A stretch of DNA of 64,000 nucleotides, from NCBI GenBank assembly GCA_947475525.1, contig CANJMI010000016.1:62001-126000 (forward strand), given 5' to 3'. The notes below the pieces were generated by a model. The model searched no databases, had not been told where the DNA came from, and worked only from the letters and a program-made list of their open reading frames with translations. This DNA is from Polyangiaceae bacterium (lineage in GTDB: Bacteria > Myxococcota_A > Polyangia > Polyangiales > Polyangiaceae). This document shows positions 8,441 through 17,353 of this stretch, piece after piece (the first letter of the stretch is position 1; each line of letters starts with the position of its first letter). Both the position numbers and the translations under genes were made by a program.

Positions 8441-9856
8441 TTAGCGAAGTTGCGCGCGCGGTGGCAACACCAATCGTTCCGGGTGAACTCGCGTCGCCTG
8501 ACGGTCGGCGGGTTCGACGTGGGGCGGGAGGCGTTCTACGGCGTGGCGAGCCGCCGCGACGAGCGACTGCGGGAAAATGCCGAGCGCGAACAACGCCGCG
8601 CCCAGGCTCGCAAGCACGAGACGTTCGCGCAGAATCAAGTCCCCCTCACCGTTGGTGCGCTTTTTCCCGCCGAAAATTCGAAGTGCGTAGCGGAGCACCG
8701 TCGCACCGTTCATCGCCGTCGCCGCGATCATCGCGATGCCAACGAGTGGCCGCGCCGTGAGCGTCGTGTTGAAGACGAGGTCTTCTCCCACGAACGCGAG
8801 TGTTCCCGGCAATCCGACCGTACAGAGCCCGAGCACGAGTAACGAGCCGGCGAGCGCAGGCGTAGTTGCGTGGCCGCCGCCATCTTGATCGAGTCGAACG
8901 GCGCCGCGGCGAGCTTCGATTGCCTCCAGGGCCAATCCGAATCCCGTTTGGGCAAAGCCTGCGGACAGAATGACGAGGAGCGCTCCTGTTGCACCGAGTT
9001 GCCCACCATCTGCGAAGCCTACGAGGACGAGCGCCGTCGGGCTCACGGCGAGGTAGCCGAGACCTCTGCGCGCCGAGGTCTGAACGAGCGCAAGCGCTGC
9101 GCAGTAGAGGAGGGCCACTACCGCAAACACGTTGAACACCGCGAGGACGGACTCGCTTGGTGCGACCACGGTGTCGCGCGCGAGCAGATAGGAACCCATT
9201 TGTGCCTGCACGAACACGAGCGCGCTCCCGATTGGAGCGGCATCGAAGAGGCGAGGAACCCATGCGTGGAACGGGAACATCCCGCCGCGGGTCATCACCG
9301 CGAGCAAGAGCAGGGCCTCGCTGCTCTCGGGGTCGCGGTGGCCTGCCGAGGCGAGCGCGAGGCTCGCGACGAGGAGCGCTGCACTTGCTGCTTGCAGGCC
9401 GAGGAACATTCGCGCACCGCCGCGACCTCGGAGGTCTAACGCGGTCGGAATTGCGGATGCGAGCCAAAAAACAACGAGGACGTCGCCGCGACGTGAGGCG
9501 ACGATCCCCAGGCTGAGCGCACCCGTCAGCAACTGGAATGCAAGGCGCTGCGGTGTTGAATTGCGGGTGGGCTTCATCGCGACGACGGCGGTCGTTATGG
9601 CCGCGACGAATGGGAAGAGCAGCGCCGAGAGCCCGTCGAGCCCGAAAACGGGGCCTTCGACGTGGAACAGCGCCAATGAACCGAGACCTTCCGCGACGCG
9701 CCCGAAGCGCGCCGAAAGGAGGGCGAAGCCGACCGTGACGATGCCGCCGACTGTCGCGGTCGTACGCGCGCTCTGGCCCGTTCTTGTGCACGCTGTGGCG
9801 AGCGCTGTCGCGAAGGCCACGAGCAAGGTGAGGAGGGTCAACGAGTCGAGCATCAT
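8441..9856 (-). CDS. NuoM/NuoN-like proton-channel subunit in the Dab operon
   Basis: A 471-residue membrane protein of the antiporter-like Complex I subunit family (PF00361). GLPGTLAFVGEDLVF is typical of NuoM. The segment that normally holds the lysine of TM7 reads RGGMFPFHAWVPRLFDAAP, with Arg where NuoM has Lys. It is shorter than NuoM and has no other Complex I genes around it. The ATG at 9856 overlaps the stop of dabB as ATGA, indicating coupling. It follows DabA and DabB in the same operon, so I infer that it adds a second channel to the DAB complex or energises another part of it. Confidence 0.82.
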   Translation of the reverse strand: MMLDSLTLLTLLVAFATALATACTRTGQSARTTATVGGIVTVGFALLSARFGRVAEGLGSLALFHVEGPVFGLDGLSALLFPFVAAITTAVVAMKPTRNSTPQRLAFQLLTGALSLGIVASRRGDVLVVFWLASAIPTALDLRGRGGARMFLGLQAASAALLVASLALASAGHRDPESSEALLLLAVMTRGGMFPFHAWVPRLFDAAPIGSALVFVQAQMGSYLLARDTVVAPSESVLAVFNVFAVVALLYCAALALVQTSARRGLGYLAVSPTALVLVGFADGGQLGATGALLVILSAGFAQTGFGLALEAIEARRGAVRLDQDGGGHATTPALAGSLLVLGLCTVGLPGTLAFVGEDLVFNTTLTARPLVGIAMIAATAMNGATVLRYALRIFGGKKRTNGEGDLILRERLVLASLGAALFALGIFPQSLVAAARHAVERLPPHVEPADRQATRVHPERLVLPPRAQLR

Positions 9857-11244
9857 CGGATGGACTCCTCGAGCTTTGCGGGCGCGACGATCGATGGCGG
9901 CGTCTCGCTTCGGCATACAACATCGGCGGGGTCGAACAGACGCGCGGTACGTTCGTCGAATCGGTCGAACGCCAAAAGAATACGGCGCGCCGATCCAAAA
10001 AAACGGGCCGCGACCGCGTCGGCGTAGCCGCGCTCGAGCGCGAGGACGTACAAACTCTCGCGGACCTTCTTGGGCAGCATGCGTTCGTAGAGCGCGCCGG
10101 TGCGCGGAGCGGCGTTGCCGAGCTGGGATTCAAGCACTTGGTGGTCGGCAATCAGGGATGGCGCTCGCAAGAACTCGAACGTTCGCAAGATGGCGTGACC
10201 CGCCACGTGCATGAGCGCGAGGCGCTGCCACCCGAATCCAATCTCCATATAAATTAGGCCGACTTGTACGATCGCGGCGTAAGCAAGGCTGCTCTTCGCG
10301 TCGGTCTGCGCTCGTCCAACGAGCGAGCCCAATGCCGCACTCACGAGACCGATAGCCACCACCGCTACGCGAACGGCCGACGAGCTCTCCCAAAGCGGTG
10401 CGGTTCGCAACAGCAGGTAGGCGCCCGCGTGGATCGACAGCGCGCCGTACATGATCGCCGAGGATGGCGTCGGGCCTTCCATTGCACGCGGAAGCCAGCT
10501 CGAGAAGGGCCACTGCGCGCTCTTGCCGAGCGAGGCCACGAGGATCAAAATCCCGAAGAGTGTGGCGCTCCCGCCTCCCGCGATAGAGACCTCAGTGGGC
10601 AGGGAGCTAGACCCCGTCGCGTGGTGAAGGACGATCAGGGCCGTGAGGAGAGCACCATCGCATACGCGGTAGATCGCGAACGCGAGCAGTCCGTGCCGTA
10701 CGGGCCCCGAACGGTCGCGGTAAAAGGCAATCAAGAGTGCGGAGGTGATTCCGACGAGCTCCCAACCGACGAACAGCAGATCGAGGCTCTCGGCGACGGT
10801 TAGCAGCGACATGCTCGCCGTGAAGAGCAGCAGTAGTTGCAAAAAGCCGCCTGCTCCTCGCTCATTCTGCATGTACCGCAGGCTGAACGCGCCGACGGTT
10901 CCACATAAAATGGCCGTTAAACTTAGATAGACGAGCGAGACTCCGTCGATGAGCACGGCGACGTCGAATCCGTAGTGCCGGCCATCGGGCTCGCCGAGCG
11001 AAAACCAATGTCCGAACGCAACGCGCAGCGGCGTCCCGCCCCGCAACACGTACAGGCCCCCCGCGACGAGTCCGGCGAGGCTTGCGCACGTGAACGTCAG
11101 GCGCGCGAGACCGGCGAGTGTTTTATCCTTCGGCGTGCGACCGCTGACTTGGAGCAGGGCGACAAGACTGAACGCGAGGAGCGGCAAGACCACCATCGCG
11201 ACCACCAGCGCGATTACGAACTGAGCAACGACAGAGTTCAACAT
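9853..11244 (-). CDS. dabB: DabB-type proton-channel subunit (NuoL-like)
   Basis: 463 residues, NuoL/ND5-like (PF00361), with the conserved GKSAQWPFSSWLPRAMEGPTP segment and its channel lysine. In DAB systems this membrane subunit carries the cation current that drives DabA to hydrate CO2 directionally. The C-terminal part (about 100 residues) lacks the long lateral helix of true NuoL, as expected for DabB. The ATG at 11244 overlaps the dabA stop by 7 nt. The order is dabA-dabB, the reverse of the better known dabB-dabA order. Confidence 0.9.
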   Translation of the reverse strand: MLNSVVAQFVIALVVAMVVLPLLAFSLVALLQVSGRTPKDKTLAGLARLTFTCASLAGLVAGGLYVLRGGTPLRVAFGHWFSLGEPDGRHYGFDVAVLIDGVSLVYLSLTAILCGTVGAFSLRYMQNERGAGGFLQLLLLFTASMSLLTVAESLDLLFVGWELVGITSALLIAFYRDRSGPVRHGLLAFAIYRVCDGALLTALIVLHHATGSSSLPTEVSIAGGGSATLFGILILVASLGKSAQWPFSSWLPRAMEGPTPSSAIMYGALSIHAGAYLLLRTAPLWESSSAVRVAVVAIGLVSAALGSLVGRAQTDAKSSLAYAAIVQVGLIYMEIGFGWQRLALMHVAGHAILRTFEFLRAPSLIADHQVLESQLGNAAPRTGALYERMLPKKVRESLYVLALERGYADAVAARFFGSARRILLAFDRFDERTARLFDPADVVCRSETPPSIVAPAKLEESIR

Positions 11245-14120
11245 GCGGCCTCGAAGGGTGCCCGGGCAAGCTGCGCCATCGGGAGGTGCTCACGGTTACG
11301 TTGGTAGTGTTCGCGCGAGCTTGCCGCTTGCGGGATGGTGCGTCCGTCTTGTGCGTGCCGCTTGAAGCCGTCTCGCTCGAGGAACATGACCTCACCGGTC
11401 AAAGGGTCGACCGAGGCGACGAGAATCCAACGGTTTTGTACGAGGCGTCGAATCACCGCGTGCCGCGCGACGATTGCCCCGAGCGTCTTCGGTGTCGCTT
11501 CTGCGACGACCAGCAACCGCATCGGCTCGTGAAGCTCGACGGTCTGCCAGTGAAGCCCGGTGCGCAGATCGCTCCCGTGGCCATCCATCACGCCGAAAAG
11601 TCCGGTGATGTTGTGCGGTAGTTTTGTGCCGCTTCCGTAGCGGTCTTGGTCGACGCGTGAGAAGTAGTACTCGAGGTTGATGCCTGCACCGACGGGCCCG
11701 ACGGCGCCGAGTATGCGCTCGAGCACATGTGCTTCTTCGTCATCGATCGTAGGGTCGTAGGAGACGAGGAACGCGCGTCGGTCGAGGTAGAGACCGCGCG
11801 TAAGGGAGCGGCGTCCGACGACGCACACTGCGTTCGTGGCGTGGCAATATTCCGGTCGAGGCTGAGCGAGGTCGACGGTACGCCGAATGGCGAACGTGAG
11901 GGCTCGTTCGGGGGAAAGACCCAGCGGGACGTCAGTGAACCTTCGACAACGCTCGTGGGCGTCGAGGGCGCCGGCGCGGTCGAGGGTTGGCAAGAGAGCG
12001 TCGAGGGTCGAGCGCGCCGAGGTCGTCAGGTCCTTGACGTCGTACCACTCGATCCCGTCCGTCGCCGTGTCGTGGCAAGCGCCGATGAACGAAGTCGTGT
12101 CGGGGACGTCGAGCTTATTCTCGCGCAGGATTCGGCGCACCTCGGGTGCGTTTGCCATTAACGCGAAGGCCCGCGCGTTCGCTCCGCCTTTGCCACCCGC
12201 GCACGCGCCACAGTTGTACGCCGAAGCGTGGGGATTGTTGACGCTCGTGCTGCCGTGTCCGAGGATGACGACGAGCGGCGAAAAGCTCTCGACGAGTCCG
12301 ACTCCGCGGAGCAGTGATTCGACAATGTTCGCTTGTTCGGTGAAGGTGTAGCCGTCGTAAAGACCGTCAGCGCCTGCAGGAGCGTCGTCCGCTCGCGTGA
12401 GTTCAAAGCGCGTCGCGACTTCCGGCGCGAGGACATGCCGCAAAGCCGTCGCGACATGCTCGGCTACCGGTGGAAAGAGCGTCCTCGCGATCAGCGAAAT
12501 TGCGCTCGTAATGCCTGCCAACGACATCAGGCTCCCACGGACGAGGGTCCGAGTCGCGACGCGGCGTCGATGGTTTAGCGCTCCGAGCCTCTTTCGCCGT
12601 GAGAGGCCACCTTCGCCTTCGGGGACCTCTCGAACCCTGTGCTTCGGAGTCAGGATGGGCGGGCACAGCGGCACCGGGTAGGGCGCACCGTGGCCCTCGA
12701 AGCGCATCATCACGTCGAAATGACCCGCGTAGCCAAACGTGTTGATTCGCGGCTCGATCTCTTCAAGTTGGCGTCGATAAGACTCCTCACGCTCGTCGAT
12801 GCAGAAGACGATCTGCGCGAGTGGCTCGGCAGGGTCGGGGATGCGCGCCGTCGCCTGGACGGCGAGGATGTCGAGTACTTGGTTTCGAAAATGGCGTTCG
12901 TAGGCCAGGTGATAGGTGGCGCGCCGCGCGGGCGAGTCGTACTCGGCTACCGTTCGAGCGAGGAGTCTGCCGTGCGCAGCGAGGTCGGCGGGGGTTAGAC
13001 CCTGAAGTTGCGCTTGAACGAACAACTCAAGGGCGATCGCGTGTGGGTCTTCGAACGTTGCGCGGGCCGTGCCGCCTCGCAGAGAGAGCTGCGTGCCGGA
13101 AGATCGGGCGACGTTTTGACAGACGATTCGGTCGAGCAAAAGTCGGAGCGCCAGATAGTCGACCAGAGTCGTGGGCGGCGCGGTCCCGGGGGTGAGGTCA
13201 GGTCGCGTCTCGAATTGGTGGACCATCCCGGCCCAGCCGGGAAGGGCCTGGAGCGTGGCGTGTACGACCGCGCCAAAGTCACTCGGAGACGCACCGAGGA
13301 GGCCGAGTTCATGGAGCGCTCGCCCGACGCCGTCGTAGGGCTCAGTTAACTCCGCGCGCAGGCCGTCGAGCCAAGGGTCAAGTACGCTCTGTCCGTGAAT
13401 GCGGCGGAAGGTGGCGTAGAGGCCGTCGCGCTCCGGCATCGGCCAATAGGCCACGCCCTGGTCGAGATAGCCGCCGAGAAACCGAATCACAAATCCGTTG
13501 ACGAACACGTCCACGTCGCGGCCAGTCGTCTCGAGGACCTGGTCACGAAGTCGAACAAATGCCGTTAATTTGCAGGGTGAACACTGTTCACGAGCGGCAT
13601 TGGCGCAGGCTTGCCACAGGCTTGCGAGGTAGTGACGAGGGCCGTCGGATGTCGATGCGTCGTCGACCCGCGCCTGGGCCTCCGGCGAAAGTCCCGGGCG
13701 AATGACACCAAGGGCGTCCGTTTCGGTGAGCCACCAACTCACCGCCTCGCCCGTCAGCGCGGGAGGTGGTGTGGTGAGTCGCACGACGCGCCAGGCGAAG
13801 AGGCTTGGCAACCCCGCGGCGAGTGGTGCTGTCGGGGTACCCACTTCGGCGAGTGCGGCCTCGATGTCGCCTGGCGTGATGCGCCCCGTGGCGAGGGCTT
13901 CGACGAAGCGTTCCTCCTCCAGGTAAGGTTCTGCCGCGAGGTCTCGCGACGCGGTAAGTAGCGCCTCTTCGAAGGGCTGCTCCTCGTAGGCGTGCAGCGT
14001 GTTGTGGTGAACGAAACGCGCGATAGGCGCCTGCGCAGGCAGCAAGTGAGCAGCGTGCTCGAGCGCATCGAGCAGGGCGCAGAGCGGGTCCTGCGGCTGG
14101 GTCGGCGATGGGGTTTTCAT
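11238..14120 (-). CDS. dabA: DabA, beta-carbonic-anhydrase-like subunit (DUF2309)
   Basis: 960 residues of the DUF2309/DabA family, the cytoplasmic catalytic subunit of the DAB inorganic carbon accumulation complex. The zinc site known from Halothiobacillus DabA (Cys, Asp, His, Cys) is conserved: Cys440 and Asp442 in FCIDERE, His622 in GHGST, and Cys637 in the SAYNCGAC segment, with the expected 15-residue His-Cys spacing. I chose the ATG at 14120. The open frame reaches 14246, but that extension overlaps the end of the SulP gene and is not family-like. It begins 10 bp after the SulP stop and should form bicarbonate inside the cell. Confidence 0.95.
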   Translation of the reverse strand: MKTPSPTQPQDPLCALLDALEHAAHLLPAQAPIARFVHHNTLHAYEEQPFEEALLTASRDLAAEPYLEEERFVEALATGRITPGDIEAALAEVGTPTAPLAAGLPSLFAWRVVRLTTPPPALTGEAVSWWLTETDALGVIRPGLSPEAQARVDDASTSDGPRHYLASLWQACANAAREQCSPCKLTAFVRLRDQVLETTGRDVDVFVNGFVIRFLGGYLDQGVAYWPMPERDGLYATFRRIHGQSVLDPWLDGLRAELTEPYDGVGRALHELGLLGASPSDFGAVVHATLQALPGWAGMVHQFETRPDLTPGTAPPTTLVDYLALRLLLDRIVCQNVARSSGTQLSLRGGTARATFEDPHAIALELFVQAQLQGLTPADLAAHGRLLARTVAEYDSPARRATYHLAYERHFRNQVLDILAVQATARIPDPAEPLAQIVFCIDEREESYRRQLEEIEPRINTFGYAGHFDVMMRFEGHGAPYPVPLCPPILTPKHRVREVPEGEGGLSRRKRLGALNHRRRVATRTLVRGSLMSLAGITSAISLIARTLFPPVAEHVATALRHVLAPEVATRFELTRADDAPAGADGLYDGYTFTEQANIVESLLRGVGLVESFSPLVVILGHGSTSVNNPHASAYNCGACAGGKGGANARAFALMANAPEVRRILRENKLDVPDTTSFIGACHDTATDGIEWYDVKDLTTSARSTLDALLPTLDRAGALDAHERCRRFTDVPLGLSPERALTFAIRRTVDLAQPRPEYCHATNAVCVVGRRSLTRGLYLDRRAFLVSYDPTIDDEEAHVLERILGAVGPVGAGINLEYYFSRVDQDRYGSGTKLPHNITGLFGVMDGHGSDLRTGLHWQTVELHEPMRLLVVAEATPKTLGAIVARHAVIRRLVQNRWILVASVDPLTGEVMFLERDGFKRHAQDGRTIPQAASSREHYQRNREHLPMAQLARAPFEAAC

Positions 14121-14130
14121 TGGCTTGCTC

Positions 14131-15753
14131 TCACGCTCGTGCGGTGATGGCGCGGCGCGTCGAGTGCGGGTGATCCGAGACAGCGGCGAGCCTTTCGTGG
14201 CCCGTGACGACCAGCTCGGCGTTCGGCCATTCGCGGGCGGCTGCATGGACGCGGTCGAGGAACGTGTGGTCGACGAGCGGCGCCTTCGACAGATCGAGCA
14301 CGACTCTTCTGAGGGTCGGATCCTTGCCGATGGCGAGTGCGGCTTGGGCTTTGATGAGCGCGAGGAAGGTGGCTGGACCGGTCACCCGGATCGTGGCTTC
14401 ATTGGCTTCTCGTACCGTCGTGTACCCGGTGCGGAAGAGTGCTGCGAGTGTGCCCGCGCGAACGGCGTGAAGCGCCACCTTGACGACGATGCCGGCGGCG
14501 ATACCGACGAGCAAGTCCTCCGCGAGCGTCAGCACGAGCGTCACGCCGAAGTAGAGAAGCTGATCGAGCCCGACTTTCTTGGCGTGGAGAATCTCCTTCG
14601 GCGAGGCGAGTCGAAGCCCGGTAAATACCAGCATGGCCGCCAGCGCGGCGAGCGGGACGAGGTGCAAGAGCCCGGGGATCGCGGCAACGAAGAACAACAA
14701 GAACGCGGAGTGAAAGAAGTTCGACCACGCGTTGCTCGCACCGTTGTCGATGTTTGCTTTCGAGCGGACAATTTCCGAAATCATCGGAAGCCCGCCAATT
14801 CCCGCCGAGAGGAGGTTCGCGACGCCGGTGGCGAGCAGATCTCGGTCGAGGTTCGAGGCCTCCTTCTTCGTTGAGAGCGCATCGACCGCGAGCACGCTGA
14901 GCGACGACTCGAGCGAGCCGACGAGCGCGAACATCACGATGTACTTCAGGGAAGTCCCCGAGAACACGATTGAGAAGTCCGGCGTTACGATCGCCTTCGC
15001 GAGGTTCGAGGGCAGTGTCAGTAGGAACTCCGGCCCGAGGTGGTAATGACGTCCGAAGGCGTCGAAGTCATGCGGCGTCGTCATCCCGAATGCCTTGCCG
15101 AGCGGGATCGCCGTCGCCAGAACGACGAGCGGTGCAGGGACCTTGCCCAGTGCCGGAGCCCGCTTGCCGAGTGCTGGCCAGGCGAACAAGATGACGAGGC
15201 CCGCGACGCCGATTGCGAGGATCTCGGGGTTGTCGCGTAGGACGCTCCACGGAATCTCTGCGAGCAACGCCAGCGGCTTTTTCCCGTGAGGCGTGACGCC
15301 CATTAAGACGTGGGCTTGCTTCGCAAAGATGATGACGCCAATCGCGGCGAGCATCCCGTGCACTACCGAAGGCGGTGCGGCGGCCATGTATTTGGTGACC
15401 TTACCGAGCGCAAAGCCGATCTGGATGGCGGCTGCGACGACGCCGACGGCGAGCGCTCGGCGGTAGCCAACCGCCATGTCACCCGCACCGAGATCGGTGA
15501 CGGCGCCGAGGGCGATCACGATCAGGCCTGCCGCAGGGCCTTTGATGGTGAGAGGCGCACTCCCGATGAAGCGACCGATGAGGCCGCCTACGATGGCCGT
15601 GAGCACGCCCGCGATCGGCGGAAACCCACTCGCGAGGGCGATCCCGAGGCAGAGCGGGAGCGCGATGAGGGATACGAGAAACCCCGAAGTGACGTTGCGG
15701 CTGAGCTCTGCGCCGCTCGCATTGGGCGCTTGCGTGGTGTTCGCGTTGGACAT
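14131..15753 (-). CDS. SulP-family anion permease (probable bicarbonate/sulfate transporter)
   Basis: 540 residues: a SulP transmembrane core (about 400 residues, with LIALPLCLGIALASGFPP and FIGSAPLTIKGPAAG) and a short C-terminal STAS-like part (VVLDLSKAPLVDHTFLDRVH). SulP proteins move sulfate, bicarbonate or other anions. First position in the dab operon makes bicarbonate the likely substrate, but that is inferred from context. The ATG at 15753 was chosen because family similarity starts there; the ORF extends to 15822. No strong ribosome site precedes it. Confidence 0.9.
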   Translation of the reverse strand: MSNANTTQAPNASGAELSRNVTSGFLVSLIALPLCLGIALASGFPPIAGVLTAIVGGLIGRFIGSAPLTIKGPAAGLIVIALGAVTDLGAGDMAVGYRRALAVGVVAAAIQIGFALGKVTKYMAAAPPSVVHGMLAAIGVIIFAKQAHVLMGVTPHGKKPLALLAEIPWSVLRDNPEILAIGVAGLVILFAWPALGKRAPALGKVPAPLVVLATAIPLGKAFGMTTPHDFDAFGRHYHLGPEFLLTLPSNLAKAIVTPDFSIVFSGTSLKYIVMFALVGSLESSLSVLAVDALSTKKEASNLDRDLLATGVANLLSAGIGGLPMISEIVRSKANIDNGASNAWSNFFHSAFLLFFVAAIPGLLHLVPLAALAAMLVFTGLRLASPKEILHAKKVGLDQLLYFGVTLVLTLAEDLLVGIAAGIVVKVALHAVRAGTLAALFRTGYTTVREANEATIRVTGPATFLALIKAQAALAIGKDPTLRRVVLDLSKAPLVDHTFLDRVHAAAREWPNAELVVTGHERLAAVSDHPHSTRRAITARA

Positions 15754-16050
15754 GGGAAGTTCGAATCCTGTTTGGACGAATTGGAAGGTCGCGAAGCGTG
15801 CGTGCCGTTTCGGCAGCGTCACGGCGCCTGTGGGGTCGGCGGCGCAACCGCGCGACCGAACGGTGCTCCCGAGCGGCTGGGTTGCCCGCGAGGAGAGTTC
15901 TCGCCGGAGGCCAACTCGACGGCGTAACGCGATGCGGGGTCGAGCAAAGGCGCTCGGCTCCCGAGGTGTTCAGGCGAAGGAACAGCGCTTATGCCGTCAC
16001 GTCACGCACTAGGAGGTGGTCTCCACCCCAGCGTGTCGGAGACGCGCGCT
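15754..16050. other. Intergenic region upstream of the dab operon
   Basis: About 300 bp between the start of the SulP gene and the end of the acidic exported protein gene, both on the minus strand. It must hold the operon promoter if the upstream gene is transcribed separately. I see no recognisable riboswitch, strong terminator, RNA gene or convincing small ORF. Confidence 0.4.
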
Positions 16051-16467
16051 TCAGGCGGAGGGCGGCCCGCGAGGCGCCGCGACGAGTCGTGCCCGCAGCT
16101 CGTCGTGGCTCGTCTCTTGGGTGCTCGGGTGCTCAACGATGCGGTCGGGTTGGAACGCGAGTTCCGTCGTCAGGACGAAGCGATGCGCATCGACGCGGAC
16201 GAAATGCGCGTCGTCGTCTTGGTCATCGTCGTCATCGTCTTCAACGCCGTCGTTGTCGTCCTTGGGGACGTTCTCCTCATCAGTGGGAGGAGTTTCGACG
16301 TTCCGGAACGTCTGGTACGACGCGAGTGCCCGGACAGTCTGCACCGCTCCGACAGTGCGCGCTGTGACGCAGAGGCGTGACGGCGTCGCTCCGTGCCCAG
16401 GCAGTAGCCCGAGCAGGAGGACCGTGACGAACGCCAACAACGTTCTCATACCGACCACGGCTTTCAC
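16051..16467 (-). CDS. Small acidic exported protein
   Basis: 138 residues from a GTG (an ATG at 16449 gives 132). A signal peptide (MRTLLAFVTVLLLGLLPGHG) precedes a mature chain with a run of about 12 Asp/Glu/Gln residues in the middle (near VEDDDDDDQDDD). No family was recognised. The signal peptide and normal codon use argue that it is real. The acidic run could bind calcium or other cations. It lies about 300 bp upstream of the SulP-DabAB operon on the same strand, so a link is possible but unproven. Confidence 0.55.
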   Translation of the reverse strand: MKAVVGMRTLLAFVTVLLLGLLPGHGATPSRLCVTARTVGAVQTVRALASYQTFRNVETPPTDEENVPKDDNDGVEDDDDDDQDDDAHFVRVDAHRFVLTTELAFQPDRIVEHPSTQETSHDELRARLVAAPRGPPSA

Positions 16468-16571
16468 CTACGCTTTGCGTGGCTGTAGGTCAAACATTCG
16501 CGCGAGAGCCCAAGACGCGCGCACCTCGGAACTCGCAGGTGCGGTGGCTCCGCGAATCGCCTCTTTCCAAT

Positions 16572-17342
16572 TCAGAGCGCGCGGCCCTGTGCGCCGTCGA
16601 TCGGCAAGCACGCGCCAGCGACCCACGAGGCGCGGGGCGAGCACAGGAACACGAGGGCGTTCGCGACCTCCTCCGGTGTGCCGAAGCGTCCCCACGGCAG
16701 TTCGCGTTTGACCATGTCTGCGATGACCTCGGGATTCGCGTCTCGCCGGCGAGCCCACGAGCCGCCTTCGAAGAGGATCGAGCCGGGGGCCACGCTGTTG
16801 ACGCGGATGCCGTATTTTGCCAAGTCCACGGCCATCTCCTTCGCGAGCGCAACGAGCGCACCTTTGGCGGCGACGTACGCGGCGGAAGGTCCGTACTCGC
16901 GGCCGTACACGCTGCCGACGTGAACAATCGTGCCGCCACCGTGCGTTTTCATCCACGCGACGGCGTGGCGTGAACAGCGCACGGCCGCGTCGAGATTCAG
17001 CGCGAGGACCTCGCTCCAGTGCGCCTCGCTCACGGTGTCGAAGGCCCCCGAACCAAGCGAGCCTCCCGCATTGTTGACGAGCACGTCGATGCCGCCGAAG
17101 GTTTCTATGGTGCGCGCGACGGCGAGACTCGTGCCCTCCGTTGTCGCGAGATCGACCACCACGGAAGCGACCGCGATGCCCTCTCGTTCGAGGCTCGCGC
17201 GTGCACTCTCGAGGGTCGCAGGGGTGCGTCCCGAGAGCATCACGCGTGCGCCTTCGAGGCCGAAGCTTCGAGCGGTGGCGAGGCCGATGCCGCGCGAGCT
17301 TCCGGTGACGAGAACCGACATTCCAGTGAGGCCGAGATCCAT
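16572..17342 (-). CDS. SDR-family NAD(P)-dependent oxidoreductase
   Basis: 256 residues of the classical short-chain dehydrogenase/reductase family. It has the cofactor motif TGSSRGIG, a VNNAGGS segment, the catalytic YVAAKGALVALA (Tyr and Lys) preceded by a Ser in VGSVYG, and a C-terminal PEEVANALVFLCSP typical of FabG-like SDRs. The substrate cannot be read from the sequence. The start at the ATG 17342 was chosen over a TTG at 17357. It follows gluQ by 11 bp on the same strand and may be the last gene of the monooxygenase-SDR-gluQ unit. Confidence 0.85.
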   Translation of the reverse strand: MDLGLTGMSVLVTGSSRGIGLATARSFGLEGARVMLSGRTPATLESARASLEREGIAVASVVVDLATTEGTSLAVARTIETFGGIDVLVNNAGGSLGSGAFDTVSEAHWSEVLALNLDAAVRCSRHAVAWMKTHGGGTIVHVGSVYGREYGPSAAYVAAKGALVALAKEMAVDLAKYGIRVNSVAPGSILFEGGSWARRRDANPEVIADMVKRELPWGRFGTPEEVANALVFLCSPRASWVAGACLPIDGAQGRAL

Positions 17343-17353
17343 GGTGCGTACGA

